Positions 1 to 9,069 of a stretch of DNA of 64,000 nt are shown in pieces (the first letter of the stretch is position 1; each line of letters begins with the position of its first letter). The notes below the pieces were generated by a model. The model made no database searches. It saw only the letters and a program-made list of their open reading frames with translations, and was not told the origin of the DNA. The stretch is from Trachythela sp. YZ-2020. Its lineage: Eukaryota > Cnidaria > Anthozoa > Malacalcyonacea > Clavulariidae. Where the stretch lies: positions 806,001 through 870,000 of the forward strand of contig JADLSH010000162.1 of NCBI GenBank assembly GCA_016169945.1. The letters are read 5' to 3'. A program made the translations under genes and the position numbers.

Positions 1-64
1 ATGTTATGATTTAACTGCAATTTTATCCCGACGTAGAACGCGCCATCTGGATGCGCATTCGATA
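1..64 (+). repeat. Arm of a dispersed inverted-repeat element, cut by the window edge
   Basis: This stretch matches the right arms of the elements at 25724-26057 and 54793-55112. The shared core reads ATGTTATGATT, then TTTTATCCCGACG, then AGAACGCG. Only one arm is inside the window, so the element's full extent is unknown. No coding potential is seen from here to the hAT element at 370. Confidence 0.7.
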
Positions 65-380
65 TTATAAAGCAAAGAGGCTATATACATATATATCTTG
101 TTACTATTGTTGTCTAGTTTCCTATTATCAGAATTAATCATTGGAGATAAATGCGCATATTATTAATTTTCAAAATTAGTAGAAATTCCGTGCATCGTCA
201 CATTATGGTGAAATTTGTACAATCAAAAAACGTTGATATTAAAAATACAGACTGAAGTACGCTTCTTTATATCGCAGCTTTTTGAGGTCTTTGTCTGTCA
301 TTAACTAAAAAATGAAAGAATTGCTACATTAGACATACAGTTGAACTATTAAGCGGACACGTTCGGGACTAAAGGTGTGC

Positions 381-556
381 GAATCCGATCCGAATCCGAG
401 TCCGAATCCGATCCGATCCGATCCGATCGGATTCGGATCGGATTCGGATCAAAATTTACGCGTCCGGATCGGATCGGATCGGATTTTATTGCTTTTATTT
501 CGGATCGGATCGGATCGGATTTTGCGCTTTTTTGGCCGGATCGGATCGGATTCGTT
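381..556. repeat. Left subterminal GATCGG/GATTCGG repeat block of the hAT element
   Basis: About 25 overlapping copies of 5-6 bp words (CGGAT, GATCC, CGATC) in clusters separated by short AT-rich spacers. The left end switches strand, with CCGATCC on the outside and GGATCGG further in. hAT transposases are known to bind short subterminal motifs, so this is probably the transposase-binding array (inference). Confidence 0.8.
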
Positions 557-856
557 TTTCCGCGTATTGAGAAACACTCAGTTAGATTTTGTCATTGAAA
601 ATCATTAAACTCGCAAGAAAACAATTAATCAAGATATTGCTATAGTCTTCAACTACGTTTTGGCTTTTCCCGTTCACAAATCATAATCGCCCTGGCATCA
701 GGACTTTTAGGCGACGAGTCGACGACAATTATAATTAACTTGGCACTTGGCAAGTTGATGTGTTTTCCGCCTTTCCGGCTACACTGCTCGTTGTTATTGT
801 AGATTGTAGAGTAGACTTCGTAACACGTGGAATTTTAGATCGCATTTTATTATAAT

Positions 857-2998
857 ATGGCTGAAACTATTGAGGCGGTACAACCAAATCCATCTGCTAA
901 ACTACTAAGTAAAGATATGGTCGAAAAACTACTACGAGAGAAGTCAAAACGCGTTGTGATAACGACTGTCGAGGACAAAAAGAAACGATCCGAATGTTGG
1001 AAATTCTTCGGCTTCCCAAAAGTTGATGGGGTGATTTATCACGAAATGGCAGCTTGTCATAAATGCTTTACCATTTACAAGTATAGTTCGTCGAAAGGGA
1101 ACGCTCAATTAAACAAGCACATCTGCGCTAGGGACAAGTTGAAACTAGTAAAAGGGCAAACATCGCTCAATTTCTTCAGTAATTCGAAGGTTGGCAGCAG
1201 TCAAAGTGCACCACTTGTGAAGCTCAGCCAAGACGACCATCAATCTTTGCAGATGAATGCCATAAATGCCGCGGTTCTTGATTCTAGCCCGCTTTCGCGT
1301 TATGAAAAGGAAGGCATGAAGATTATGCTGAGAAGCGCAGCAAGATTTGGGGCGCGATACGGAGAAAACTTCGATCTTTCACAGCATATAGTCAACAGGA
1401 CAAATCTAACTCGCAATTACCTGCCGAAGCGTCATGAAGAAGTTCGCGCTGATATCCTTAAGTCTTTGAATGGAGAAGCATTTTGCACGACGACCGATAT
1501 GTGGAAGGAGAAATACACGGGAAAAAGCTACATGTCTGTTACCGTTCATCACATTGATGCTGATTGGAAGAACCTGAGCAGCTTCATTTGGTCAACGAAT
1601 GAATACAATCTCGAGGACCATACAGCACCTAGCATTTCCAAATGCTATCTTGAAAATGTCCCCGAGACCCCGACGCCCCATTCAGGCTTGTCACTACCGA
1701 TAACACCAATACCATGCCAGCTGCATTTCGCCGTCTCGCCAGCGACGATCAAATTGGATGCATTTCGCACATAAGTTCACTGGTTGCCAAAGCTTGCGTC
1801 ACTTCGAATGATGCCGCCGAGGTTAAGCTAAATGTGGAAGCAGCTAAGAAGTTAGTCGAACATGTTAAACGGGCAGATCTCCAAAGTAAGTTAACTACCA
1901 CACTGAAGCAGACCATAGCAACGCGATTTTATACCTACCGCGAAATGATTGGATCCATTATCAAGAGCTGGGAAGAGCTTGAAACCGTTCTTGATGCCAG
2001 AGGTGAGCTCAATTATATGGAAGATATTAACAAAATCCTTCTCATACAGACTTCGCGTGTTTTAAAACCTCTTCACGACTGTGGTCTGGAGCTTGAGAAA
2101 GATAAGGAGCCTACGTTACACCGAGCACGCTACTGGGAAGCAAGACTCAGAGCAGCCTTTTCCGAAAACGAACAGGATATGACGGCAATTAAGAAGATGA
2201 AAGATGTTGGACGAAAAGCTCTAATGGCCAAACTAAGCAGTCGACTCGGAATATATCACGATGTGGCTTCTGCGTTGGACCCAAGGGTGGGAGAACCTAC
2301 AGATGAAACCAACCGGCAGCAGATTTTCGAGAAGATCGAGCTTATTCACGAGCGTATCACGGGTTGTGCCGATGAAGACGAAACTCGCGGGGATGCTGAC
2401 CAATTTGACAATCCATTATCGTCTGATGGAGAAGATTCAGAAGAGGTAACTAATTAAACAAATGTTAGAAATATATTACTTTGCTGCATTTTTAATTATT
2501 CCGCTAATAGTATCTTACCGAAATTTGTATTGTTTCTCATTCTTACTTAAGGTCGCAGAAATCGAGCATTCCGCTGCGAAAAAGAAGAAAAAGAATCCTT
2601 GTGATGAGATTGAAGAACCAGAGTTTGGCTTTTACAAGGAAAAGCAGCAAGTCTCCTCGATCGTCGATGAAATTCGAAGGTTTGCTAGAAACGACTTCGA
2701 CCTCGAAATGTATGAGGATAGCAAGAAGCAGCTAGATATACTAAAATTCTGGAGGGATCATGCTAGGATCTACCCCAAGTTAGCAGTGGTGGCCAGGTTT
2801 ATATTGGCTTGTCCAGCTAGCAGCGCGCCATCGGAGAGAAGTTTCTCGCAAGCAGGTTGGACAATCAACCTTCGACGTACGCGTCTAGCTCCACGAAATC
2901 TAAACGCACTGCTATGCATCCGAAGTTATATGGCAGGGAGTGCATGGAAGGCTTTGGAGCCGGCTGAGCCTACTGCCTTGGATGAAAACGACGAATGA
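857..2998 (+). pseudogene. hAT transposase (BED finger, RNase H-like catalytic core, C-terminal dimerisation domain), frameshifted
   Basis: Cut-and-paste transposase of the hobo/Hermes type. The first frame opens at ATG 857 and carries a BED-like zinc finger (CHKC then KHIC, about residues 70-95). The first catalytic Asp is in TTDMW (codon 1496-1498). The frame is lost near 1655-1690: the second catalytic Asp, in VTTDNTNT (codon 1699-1701), lies in another frame that runs to 2445. A GT-AG intron of 106 bp follows (2446-2551), pyrimidine-rich at its 3' end and phase 0. The last exon, 2552-2998, ends in the hAT dimerisation region with the catalytic Glu in SSAPSERSFS (codon 2834-2836). Combined length is near 680 residues, normal for the family. 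All three catalytic residues survive, so the break is a single small indel, either real decay or a sequencing error. Confidence 0.9.
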
Positions 2999-3488
2999 AC
3001 AGACTAAAACTTTACTCCATTTCACTAACAGTTTCTTGAACCATTGATGACAAAACTACACTGCTTTAATAGTGTTGTATGAATTATTTTAATATTTAGA
3101 TTTAGGGATTTGGGCAGTATGGACTATTATTGTGTTTCATTATTTGGTTTATGTTTCATACGTAGAATCTAAATGAATTTGATTCATACGAATTAATTTG
3201 ATTCACTCAATTACATTCGACGCAAATACGTTGTACAATAAATGTACATTGTACAACTAAATTCGTCTCACTCGCATTATGATCTGTCTAGCCGTGTCTA
3301 CCTCCGAGTGATAATGCGATGAAAATGCAACTCCAAGTTAAAGGACGAATAAACAAGTTAAACGTTGCGCATTTTTTTGCAACGTAAAGTCCGGAGGTTT
3401 AGAATAATGTGTTGAAAACTCTACAAATGTTAGACATACGTTTCGTTCAAAGTTTGAACTTCAAACTATATAAAAGCATACAATATAC

Positions 3489-3677
3489 GTTCGGATTTCG
3501 GATCGGATCGGATTACAAATTTTCAGCATCAAGTCGGATCGGATCGGATCGGATCTAATTATTTTTTTTCGGATTGGATCGGATCGGATTAAATTTTTTT
3601 TAATCGGATCGGATCGGATTCGGATTGAGTACTTAGACAAACCTTCGGATTCAAAGAGGTCAATCCGATCCGACGCA
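3489..3677. repeat. Right subterminal GATCGG repeat block of the hAT element
   Basis: Clusters of GGATCGGATCGGAT with T-rich spacers, the counterpart of the block at 381-556. The outermost copies again flip to CCGATCCG next to the terminal repeat, so the two ends are symmetric. Confidence 0.8.
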
Positions 3678-3693
3678 CACCTTTATTCGGGAC

Positions 3694-4690
3694 CTCGCCG
3701 AGGTGTCCGCTTAAAAGGGGTCTAAATACAACACAGTAGGAGGCAAATTTGTGTGTGTAATTTGAGTATTAAAACAGTTTAGAATTCATAATGTAAATGC
3801 AAAGCTCACGCGTGTCCGTGAGATCTACCTGCCAGATTACAAAAAGAATATTAAAAAAGAAATTTTACATTCATCCAAATGAAAAGTCAGATGATATAAC
3901 GTTATTGGTCACATCCCCTCAATCACTACATGTATCCGTTCAAAATTTATCGAACTAAGCAGGAGCAATTGCGAAAAATGCAACTTTAGGCACGAATGAC
4001 ACGAATCGAACCGTGATTCGTGACTCTAGAGGATAGCCTATAGGTGTTTGATTAAAGTCTCATGTGACTTAATACGACATTTCAATAAATTTAGCATGCA
4101 TGCTCCTGATGAATATAAAATCACAGTTCTATTAAATGTATTTTATGTAGTCCATGTTTGACTGTTTTGTATTTAAACTCAGGGGAAATTGTTTTGTCAC
4201 ATTATTAATCAAACACCTACTGAATGTGCGAAACGATACCACGAAAGATGGCTTTGTGTTTATTGAGACAGAAAACGTGAGAAAACTATTACCGAGAGGC
4301 AAAATGAAATTGGATGTTTGCCGTAAAAGTGCCAAAATTTTCTCTTCAAAAATACTTCGTCGATTAAGCAACGGTGAAAATGCTGACACGAATCGAACCT
4401 GCGATTCCAGTGCGACGCTTCCTACTTACCCGTAGTTTTGCATTCGTTCCTTCATGATTGTGTACAGTGCTGCAGTCACGGACCTTCGTGAAATGGTTTA
4501 GGGCGCTAAAAAATAGCATGAAGACAGTGTAAAAAAAGACATATAATCAAGTCCTAGGACTGAATAATATAGGGCAAGATCAAGTCATGCATAGGTTTGG
4601 ATAAAGGGCATACATTTTTTTATCAAGTCCTTGGTCTGGATAGAGTTTCAATCAATTTCTTGTTGTATATATATAAAGTTACTTAAGGTC
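3694..4690. repeat. Intergenic stretch with tRNA B-box-like and inverted-repeat remnants; no gene seen
   Basis: Two short matches to a Pol III B box on the minus strand (GGTTCGATTCG) lie at about 4005-4020 and 4388-4402. An inverted pair, AGGTGTTTGATT at about 4041 and its complement at about 4207, suggests a degraded palindromic or tRNA-derived element. The only open frames are short and resemble nothing I know. Confidence 0.3.
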
Positions 4691-4691
4691 T

Positions 4692-7600
4692 TTACCTTCT
4701 GCTAAATCTGCTTTCTGTATTCATGTTTTTATTGTAACATGGTCGACATAGCGCTTTCTTTTTGTATTCATAATAGTCGCCTTTCGGTTCTTCATTGCAG
4801 GAACAACACTATATTATATATAGGAAAATTATGATTTTACATTGAATATTGTGACCTCTTGACCGTATCTACAGTAATAAACTGGATAGCACTATCAGTT
4901 TCTTTCTCCCTAGAGGTCCAGTAAGGATCATCCCTTATTGATCCATTGTTACGACAGGAGGAAACCTAAACTAACTTTATTCATACTGGATAGCTCTATC
5001 AGTTCTAAACTGTTCTTCCTATAGGTCCAGTAAAAGTCATCTCTTATTGATCCAGTATTACTACAGGAGGAAACCTAAACTAACTTTATTTATACTGGAT
5101 AGCTCTATCAGTTCGAAACTGTTCTTCCTAGAAGTCCAGTAAGGGCCATCTGTTATTGATCCAGTGTTACTACAGGAGGAAACCTAAACTAACTTTATTT
5201 TTACTTGACAGCTCTATCAGTTCGAAACTGTTCTTCCTAGAGGTCCAGTAAGAGTCATCTCTTATTGATCCAGTGTTACTACAGGAGGAAACCTAAACTA
5301 ACTTTATTTATACTGGATAGCTATATCAGTTCTAAACTGTTCTCCCTAGAGGTCCAGTAAGAGTCATCTCTTATTGATCCAGTGTTACTACAGGAGGAAC
5401 CCTAAACTAAACTAACCTTGTTTATACTGGATAAATCCATCAGATTATTTTACAGTCTTTACATTTTAACGCATTTTATAATTTTATACCTTATCTTTCT
5501 CGCCATTGCCTTTACATTTTATTCGTATTGACGTCACTAAGGTTTGGGGTCCGCCAAATGAACCCAGATACTTGACTTTTCTGTTTTGACAGACTTTGTG
5601 TTCGTACGCGCCTGGCCTGAAGGGAAATCAACAATATATTTCTAATATTTCATGAGGAAAACACAAATTAAATCTCTGTGATATAAGCACCGGTATCATT
5701 TTCTTGCTATACCACGGTGTCATACAATAAACGTATACACGCGTAAAATCTCACATCTTGTCAACAAGATGTGTTCGCAACAGACTTGTAGCAAGCTTGT
5801 CAACAAGTTGTAACAATGTTGTCATTTTATCAAGTTGCTACAAGGTTGTCACTCACAACTTGTTAACAAGTTGTTGAATTGCAGGATGATAACAAGTTGT
5901 CGTAACAAGTCTGTTGAGTCAACAAGACAACAACCTTGTAGCAAGTTGTCAACAAGCCGTTGAGTCAACTTGTCAACAAGCTGAGAACAAGCAGTGTCAG
6001 ACAGAACACATCCTGATAACAAGTTGTTGAAACAGCATTGGTACAAGTCTGCTGCTGGTTTGTTACAACTTTTGCGTTTTTTATAGGCTTGTAGAATTAA
6101 GTCAACTTCGCGTTGAATTTCGTTGCCAAGCACGTCTTGTTTACAACAAACTTTTGCCACCTACCCAGGCATGCCATGTTCTTGTAACTGAAATTGAAAA
6201 AAAATGAGAAATTTAAATCAACATGCAGAACAATGAAAAGTTCAGTTCGGACAATCAGTTCAGTTCAGACAATCAGTTCAGTTCAGTTCGGACAATCAGT
6301 TCAGTTCAGTTCAGTTCAGTTCAGACAATCAGTTCAGTTCAGTTCGGACAATCAGTTCAGTTCAGTTCAGCTACTTACATTTGTACTAACTGGTGGAAGA
6401 CGGAATGCACCAGTTTGAAAAGGTCGAAATGCGGTTGTGAATTCTCTGGGCTTGCCGTTGATTTCTTGATATGTTGGAGGCCCAGGCGTGTCAAGCTAAA
6501 TAATAATATACAATAATCATTATATACTAGATTTATCTGCTATCAGTTAAGATATTTTGTAAGATGTCAGTTCCAAATTGCTCTTCTATGGTGTGTCGGC
6601 TAATTCAGTTAAGATATGCGAAACCAGATGTCGTTTCTTTCCTCGAGTTCATCCAGACGGACCAACCCTTCACTATAGCACAAACCAAGAGATACAAAAT
6701 GATTTATTTTGAACCGACAACTGAACGAGTGAAAAAACTTACATGTAATGGTTTATCAAATCTGTTTGCAGTTCTTGCCCCAAGTGAGTATCCCTTTTTG
6801 CATCCAGGTCTGTGTTCCAGTTCATATGTGAACGTACTAACCTAGTTACATTGATGAAGAAATAGTACATGTTTGATACATTTTAAAACACAGGTAAAAT
6901 ATGCTATACCTGTCACATTTTAGGAAGAGTTACTATTTTTAGGCTTTTGTAATTTTGTATTCTTTTGTATTTTAACCCCAAACCTAATCCTAACTCTAAC
7001 CTTAATCCTAACCCTAACCCTAAAAGTCTAAAAATGGTAACTTCCTAAATCGTGACTCATATGAGATATGCCAGAGGTGGAAAAAGTATCGGATCCTGGG
7101 AACCTAGTTCCCGGAAATATTTTTGGATCTGAACTTTTGCAGAACATTTTTCCAGAAATTTCTGAAAGTTAAAAAATAATTAACTGATGAGTAATAACAA
7201 AACTAGAGTATGCTCAAGTCTAGACTAGCAATTGTAATGTATTTTGTATTCACTATATCAAAATGAGCACTACTGAATATCAAGAAACAACACTCGCAAT
7301 CAATCCAATGTCAAAATCAATCAATGATCATTGAACCTCATTAATTATAAATTTTGAGTCTGAAACCCAGGTTCCCAGAAAGAAAAAAAACATTTTCCAC
7401 CTCTGAGATATGCAACCAAGTGCTGTGTCATACCTCATCATTATTGTAACGTCCAGGTCCGAGGTTTGGTGCTCTCGGTATTCTTAGTTGGTTACCAAAC
7501 CTCGTCGGTGGAACCTTTAGTGGAAGCAATTCCCGATCTAGTGTTGTGCCAAATGCTACCGAGGATTTTCCTACAAGAAAAATAGATTAACCCATTGGGC

Positions 7601-8522
7601 AGTACCTTACCAGTAACCACTAACGAGTAAAATAGTCTGGCGTAAAGTAGGCCACATAAATAATAAATACTAATAATAATATAATAACATTAATCTTTAG
7701 TGATACTAAAGTAGGGCACATCTCCATGCATTGCAAGCTAATGGTTAACAAGAGACACTGGCAGATTAACCAATGAACTGGCAGTGTAAAATCGCCTGAC
7801 GATAGACAGAGTAAAATGCTAAAGTAGGGTGTTTTGCAAGCTAATGGGTTAATCTATTAAACTAAACTAACTTTATTTATACTGGATAGCTCTACCAGTT
7901 CTAAACTGTTCTTCCTAGAGGTCCAGTAAGGATCATCTCTTATTGATCCAGTGTTACTACAGGAGGAAACCTAAACTAAACTAACTTTATTTATACTGGA
8001 TAGCTCTATCAGTTCTAAACTGTTCTTCCTAGAGGTCCAGTAAGAATCATCTCTTATTGATCCAGTGTTACTACAGGAGGAAACCTACACTAAACTAACT
8101 TTATTTATACTGGATAGCTCTATCAGTTCTAAACTGTTCTCCCTAGAGGTCCAGCAAGGATCATCTCTTATTGATCCAGTGTTACTACAGGAGGAAACCT
8201 AAACTAAACTAACTTTATTTATACTGGATAGCTCTATCAGTTCTAAACTGTTCTCCCTAGAGGTCCAGTAAGGGTCATCTCTTATTGATCCAGTGTTACT
8301 ACAGGAGGAAACCTAAACTAAACTAACTTTATTTAAACTGGATAGCTCTATCAGTTCTAAACTGTTCTCCCTAGAGGTCCAGCAAGGATCATCTCTTGTT
8401 GATCCAGTTTTACCTAAAGAATTAATAAGTGCAGTTGTCAATAGCCATGAGCCTATGGGTAATACTAAAGTTCGGCGGAAATCACAAAAATACATAATCT
8501 TACCATCCACAACACGGGTCAT
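4692..8522 (-). CDS. pifo (CIMAP3): Pitchfork / ciliary microtubule-associated protein 3 homologue, seven exons
   Basis: Exons in transcript order: 8504-8522, 7434-7570, 6743-6841, 6379-6495, 6165-6187, 5490-5616, 4692-4808. All junctions are GT-AG and in phase, giving 212 residues against 191 in human PIFO. Diagnostic pieces are VAFGTTLDR and LGPGRYN (exon 2), KKGYSLGARTANRF (exon 3, matching the family KGYTLGART signature), TPGPPTYQ (exon 4), and PGAYE plus YLGSFGGP (exons 5-6). Proline-glycine turns are typical of SHIPPO-like axonemal proteins. Pitchfork acts at the ciliary base and axoneme in ciliogenesis and disassembly. No upstream in-frame ATG precedes 8522. An X-box at 8648-8661 fits RFX control. 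The last exon (38 residues, Cys-rich, EYKKKALCRPCYN) is less certain: its phase fits, but its acceptor tract is weak. Confidence 0.85.
4868..5440 (+). repeat. 114-bp satellite array (about 5 copies) filling the last pifo intron
   Basis: Tandem copies of the unit beginning ACTGGATAGCTCTATCAGTT, with the internal marks CCTAGAGGTCCAGT and TTGATCCAGTGTTACTAC. The intron is 4809-5489 and the array covers most of it. Copies in this array run slightly short because CTAAACTAAACT is reduced to one step. Confidence 0.95.
5735..6062. mobile_element. MITE-like element built on ACAAGTTGTTG palindromes
   Basis: About 320 bp composed of short palindromic words (CAACAAGTTG, ACAAGCTTGT, CTTGTCAACAAG). The left end is CACATCTTGTCAACAAGATG and the right end TTGGTACAAGTCT. 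Family members in this window lie at 15262-15640, 16045-16352, 20641-20945 and 42635-42955. No protein is encoded, so it is a non-autonomous repeat of unknown superfamily. Confidence 0.85.
6234..6369 (+). repeat. AGTTC / AGTTCGGACAATC microsatellite
   Basis: Runs of CAGTTCAGTTC alternating with a GACAATC insert. It occupies most of the 191-bp pifo intron between exons 4 and 5 (6188-6378) and ends about 9 bp from the exon 4 donor. Confidence 0.9.
6905..7063. mobile_element. MITE-like element enclosing a telomere-like CCCTAA tract
   Basis: Near-matching inverted ends (CACATTTTAGGAAGAGTTAC on the left, CTTCCTAAATCGTGACTC on the right) with AGTCTAAAAATGGTAAC next to the right end. The middle (about 6975-7023) is degenerate CCCTAA/CCTAAT hexamers, the complement of TTAGGG. 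A second copy in the opposite orientation is at 19322-19497. The copies share ends and core, so this is a mobile repeat rather than a healed chromosome end. Confidence 0.75.
7072..7405. mobile_element. Non-autonomous hAT element with 8-bp target duplication
   Basis: The termini CAGAGGTGGAAAAAGT and ATTTTCCACCTCTG form an imperfect inverted repeat flanked by identical AGATATGC at 7064-7071 and 7406-7413. Subterminal CTGGGAACCTAG / CCCAGGTTCCCAG is also inverted. It has no ORF. The element sits in pifo intron 2, ends 28 bp from the exon 2 donor, and abuts the telomere-like MITE. Confidence 0.88.
7586..7857. mobile_element. TTAACCCATT-type MITE, two partial copies
   Basis: The diagnostic words are CTGGCAGT, TAAAATCGTCTGGCGTTAGA-like segments, and GCAAGCTAATGGGTTAA. 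One copy is interrupted or diverged (7586-7745) and a second runs to 7857. Family copies recur at 18755-18857, 48695-48905, 49915-50205, 60531-60636 and 61214-61320. No coding capacity. Confidence 0.7.
7857..8409 (+). repeat. 114-bp satellite array (about 5 copies) in pifo intron 1
   Basis: Same unit as at 4868-5440, with the fuller CTAAACTAAACTAACTTTATTTAT linker. The array ends inside a copy, about 95 bp from the exon 1 donor. Confidence 0.95.
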
Positions 8523-8647
8523 TGCTTGATAAAACCACAATAAAATACTTCTTTACGTTACAAAATCAAGAAATAAACGATTTATTTTGTTTTAAAAGAC
8601 ATTTTATTATGATTGAGACACTCGCGAATGTTTTTGTTGTCGTGCTT

Positions 8648-8661
8648 GTTGCCATAACAAC
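8648..8661. promoter_or_regulatory. RFX-type X-box upstream of pifo
   Basis: GTTGCCATAACAAC fits the X-box consensus RYYNYY-(1-3 nt)-RRNRAC exactly, with a 2-nt spacer. On the gene strand it reads GTTGTTATGGCAAC, centred about 130 bp upstream of the ATG. RFX/DAF-19 factors drive ciliary genes through such sites at this distance (established for worms, flies and vertebrates). That the neighbouring gene is a Pitchfork homologue makes the site credible. Occupancy is not shown by sequence. Confidence 0.7.
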
Positions 8662-9069
8662 GCAGAAACGGACAGCTACGAAGACTGATTTCCGAATGCC
8701 GAAGATATTCCCGCGGGTTTCGTGGAATTCGCGTATAAACAATATGAGTGAATTATAACAGTCAAACTTTGACAAAATTCAGGATCGATTCTTGCCTTTG
8801 TCGATTTGATTATTTGCCTTTTGGCCTGTGACAGGGGGTATGAATTGTGTTAATCTGCAAGAAAGGAATAACTATGATAGAAAACATTAGTCTTTCACAA
8901 CAAGGAACGTTATTGAACAGGGGTACTTTTGATAGTCCGTTGTCTTTCCTAGTATACTAACTGGGCGTTTTTGAAAACCTACTTCAACTTATTTACGTTT
9001 ACTCTTCTTGGTTGTATCATGTGGAATTAAATAACAAGGTTGAAATAAAATGCCGTTAATATTTCTAGG

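Larger units (their letters stand above)
370..3685 (+). mobile_element. hAT-family DNA transposon with 8-bp target-site duplication
   Basis: The ends carry a 12-bp perfect terminal inverted repeat, TAAAGGTGTGCG on the left and its complement on the right. They are bracketed by an identical 8-bp direct repeat, TTCGGGAC, at 362-369 and 3686-3693. An 8-bp duplication is the hAT hallmark. Inside are a BED-finger/hAT transposase (857-2998) and, just inside each terminus, dense GATCGG-type subterminal repeats. The perfect duplication argues for a fairly recent insertion. The insertion split an older inverted repeat whose halves, AAGCGGACAC and GTGTCCGCTT, now lie at about 352-361 and 3704-3713. The transposase is frameshifted in this copy, so it is probably not self-sufficient. 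Confidence 0.93.

Noticed and set aside
4154..4435. 93-codon open frame between the hAT element and pifo
   Set aside because: No recognisable motif, and it spans the inverted-repeat and B-box-like remnants.
6564..6845. 93-codon plus-strand open frame
   Set aside because: It is antisense to pifo exon 3 (6743-6841), whose splice sites, phase and conserved KKGYSLGART motif are convincing.
6975..7023. A true internal telomere or chromosome-fusion point
   Set aside because: The tract is short and degenerate, and it recurs at 19369-19428 inside the same flanking ends, so it belongs to a mobile element.
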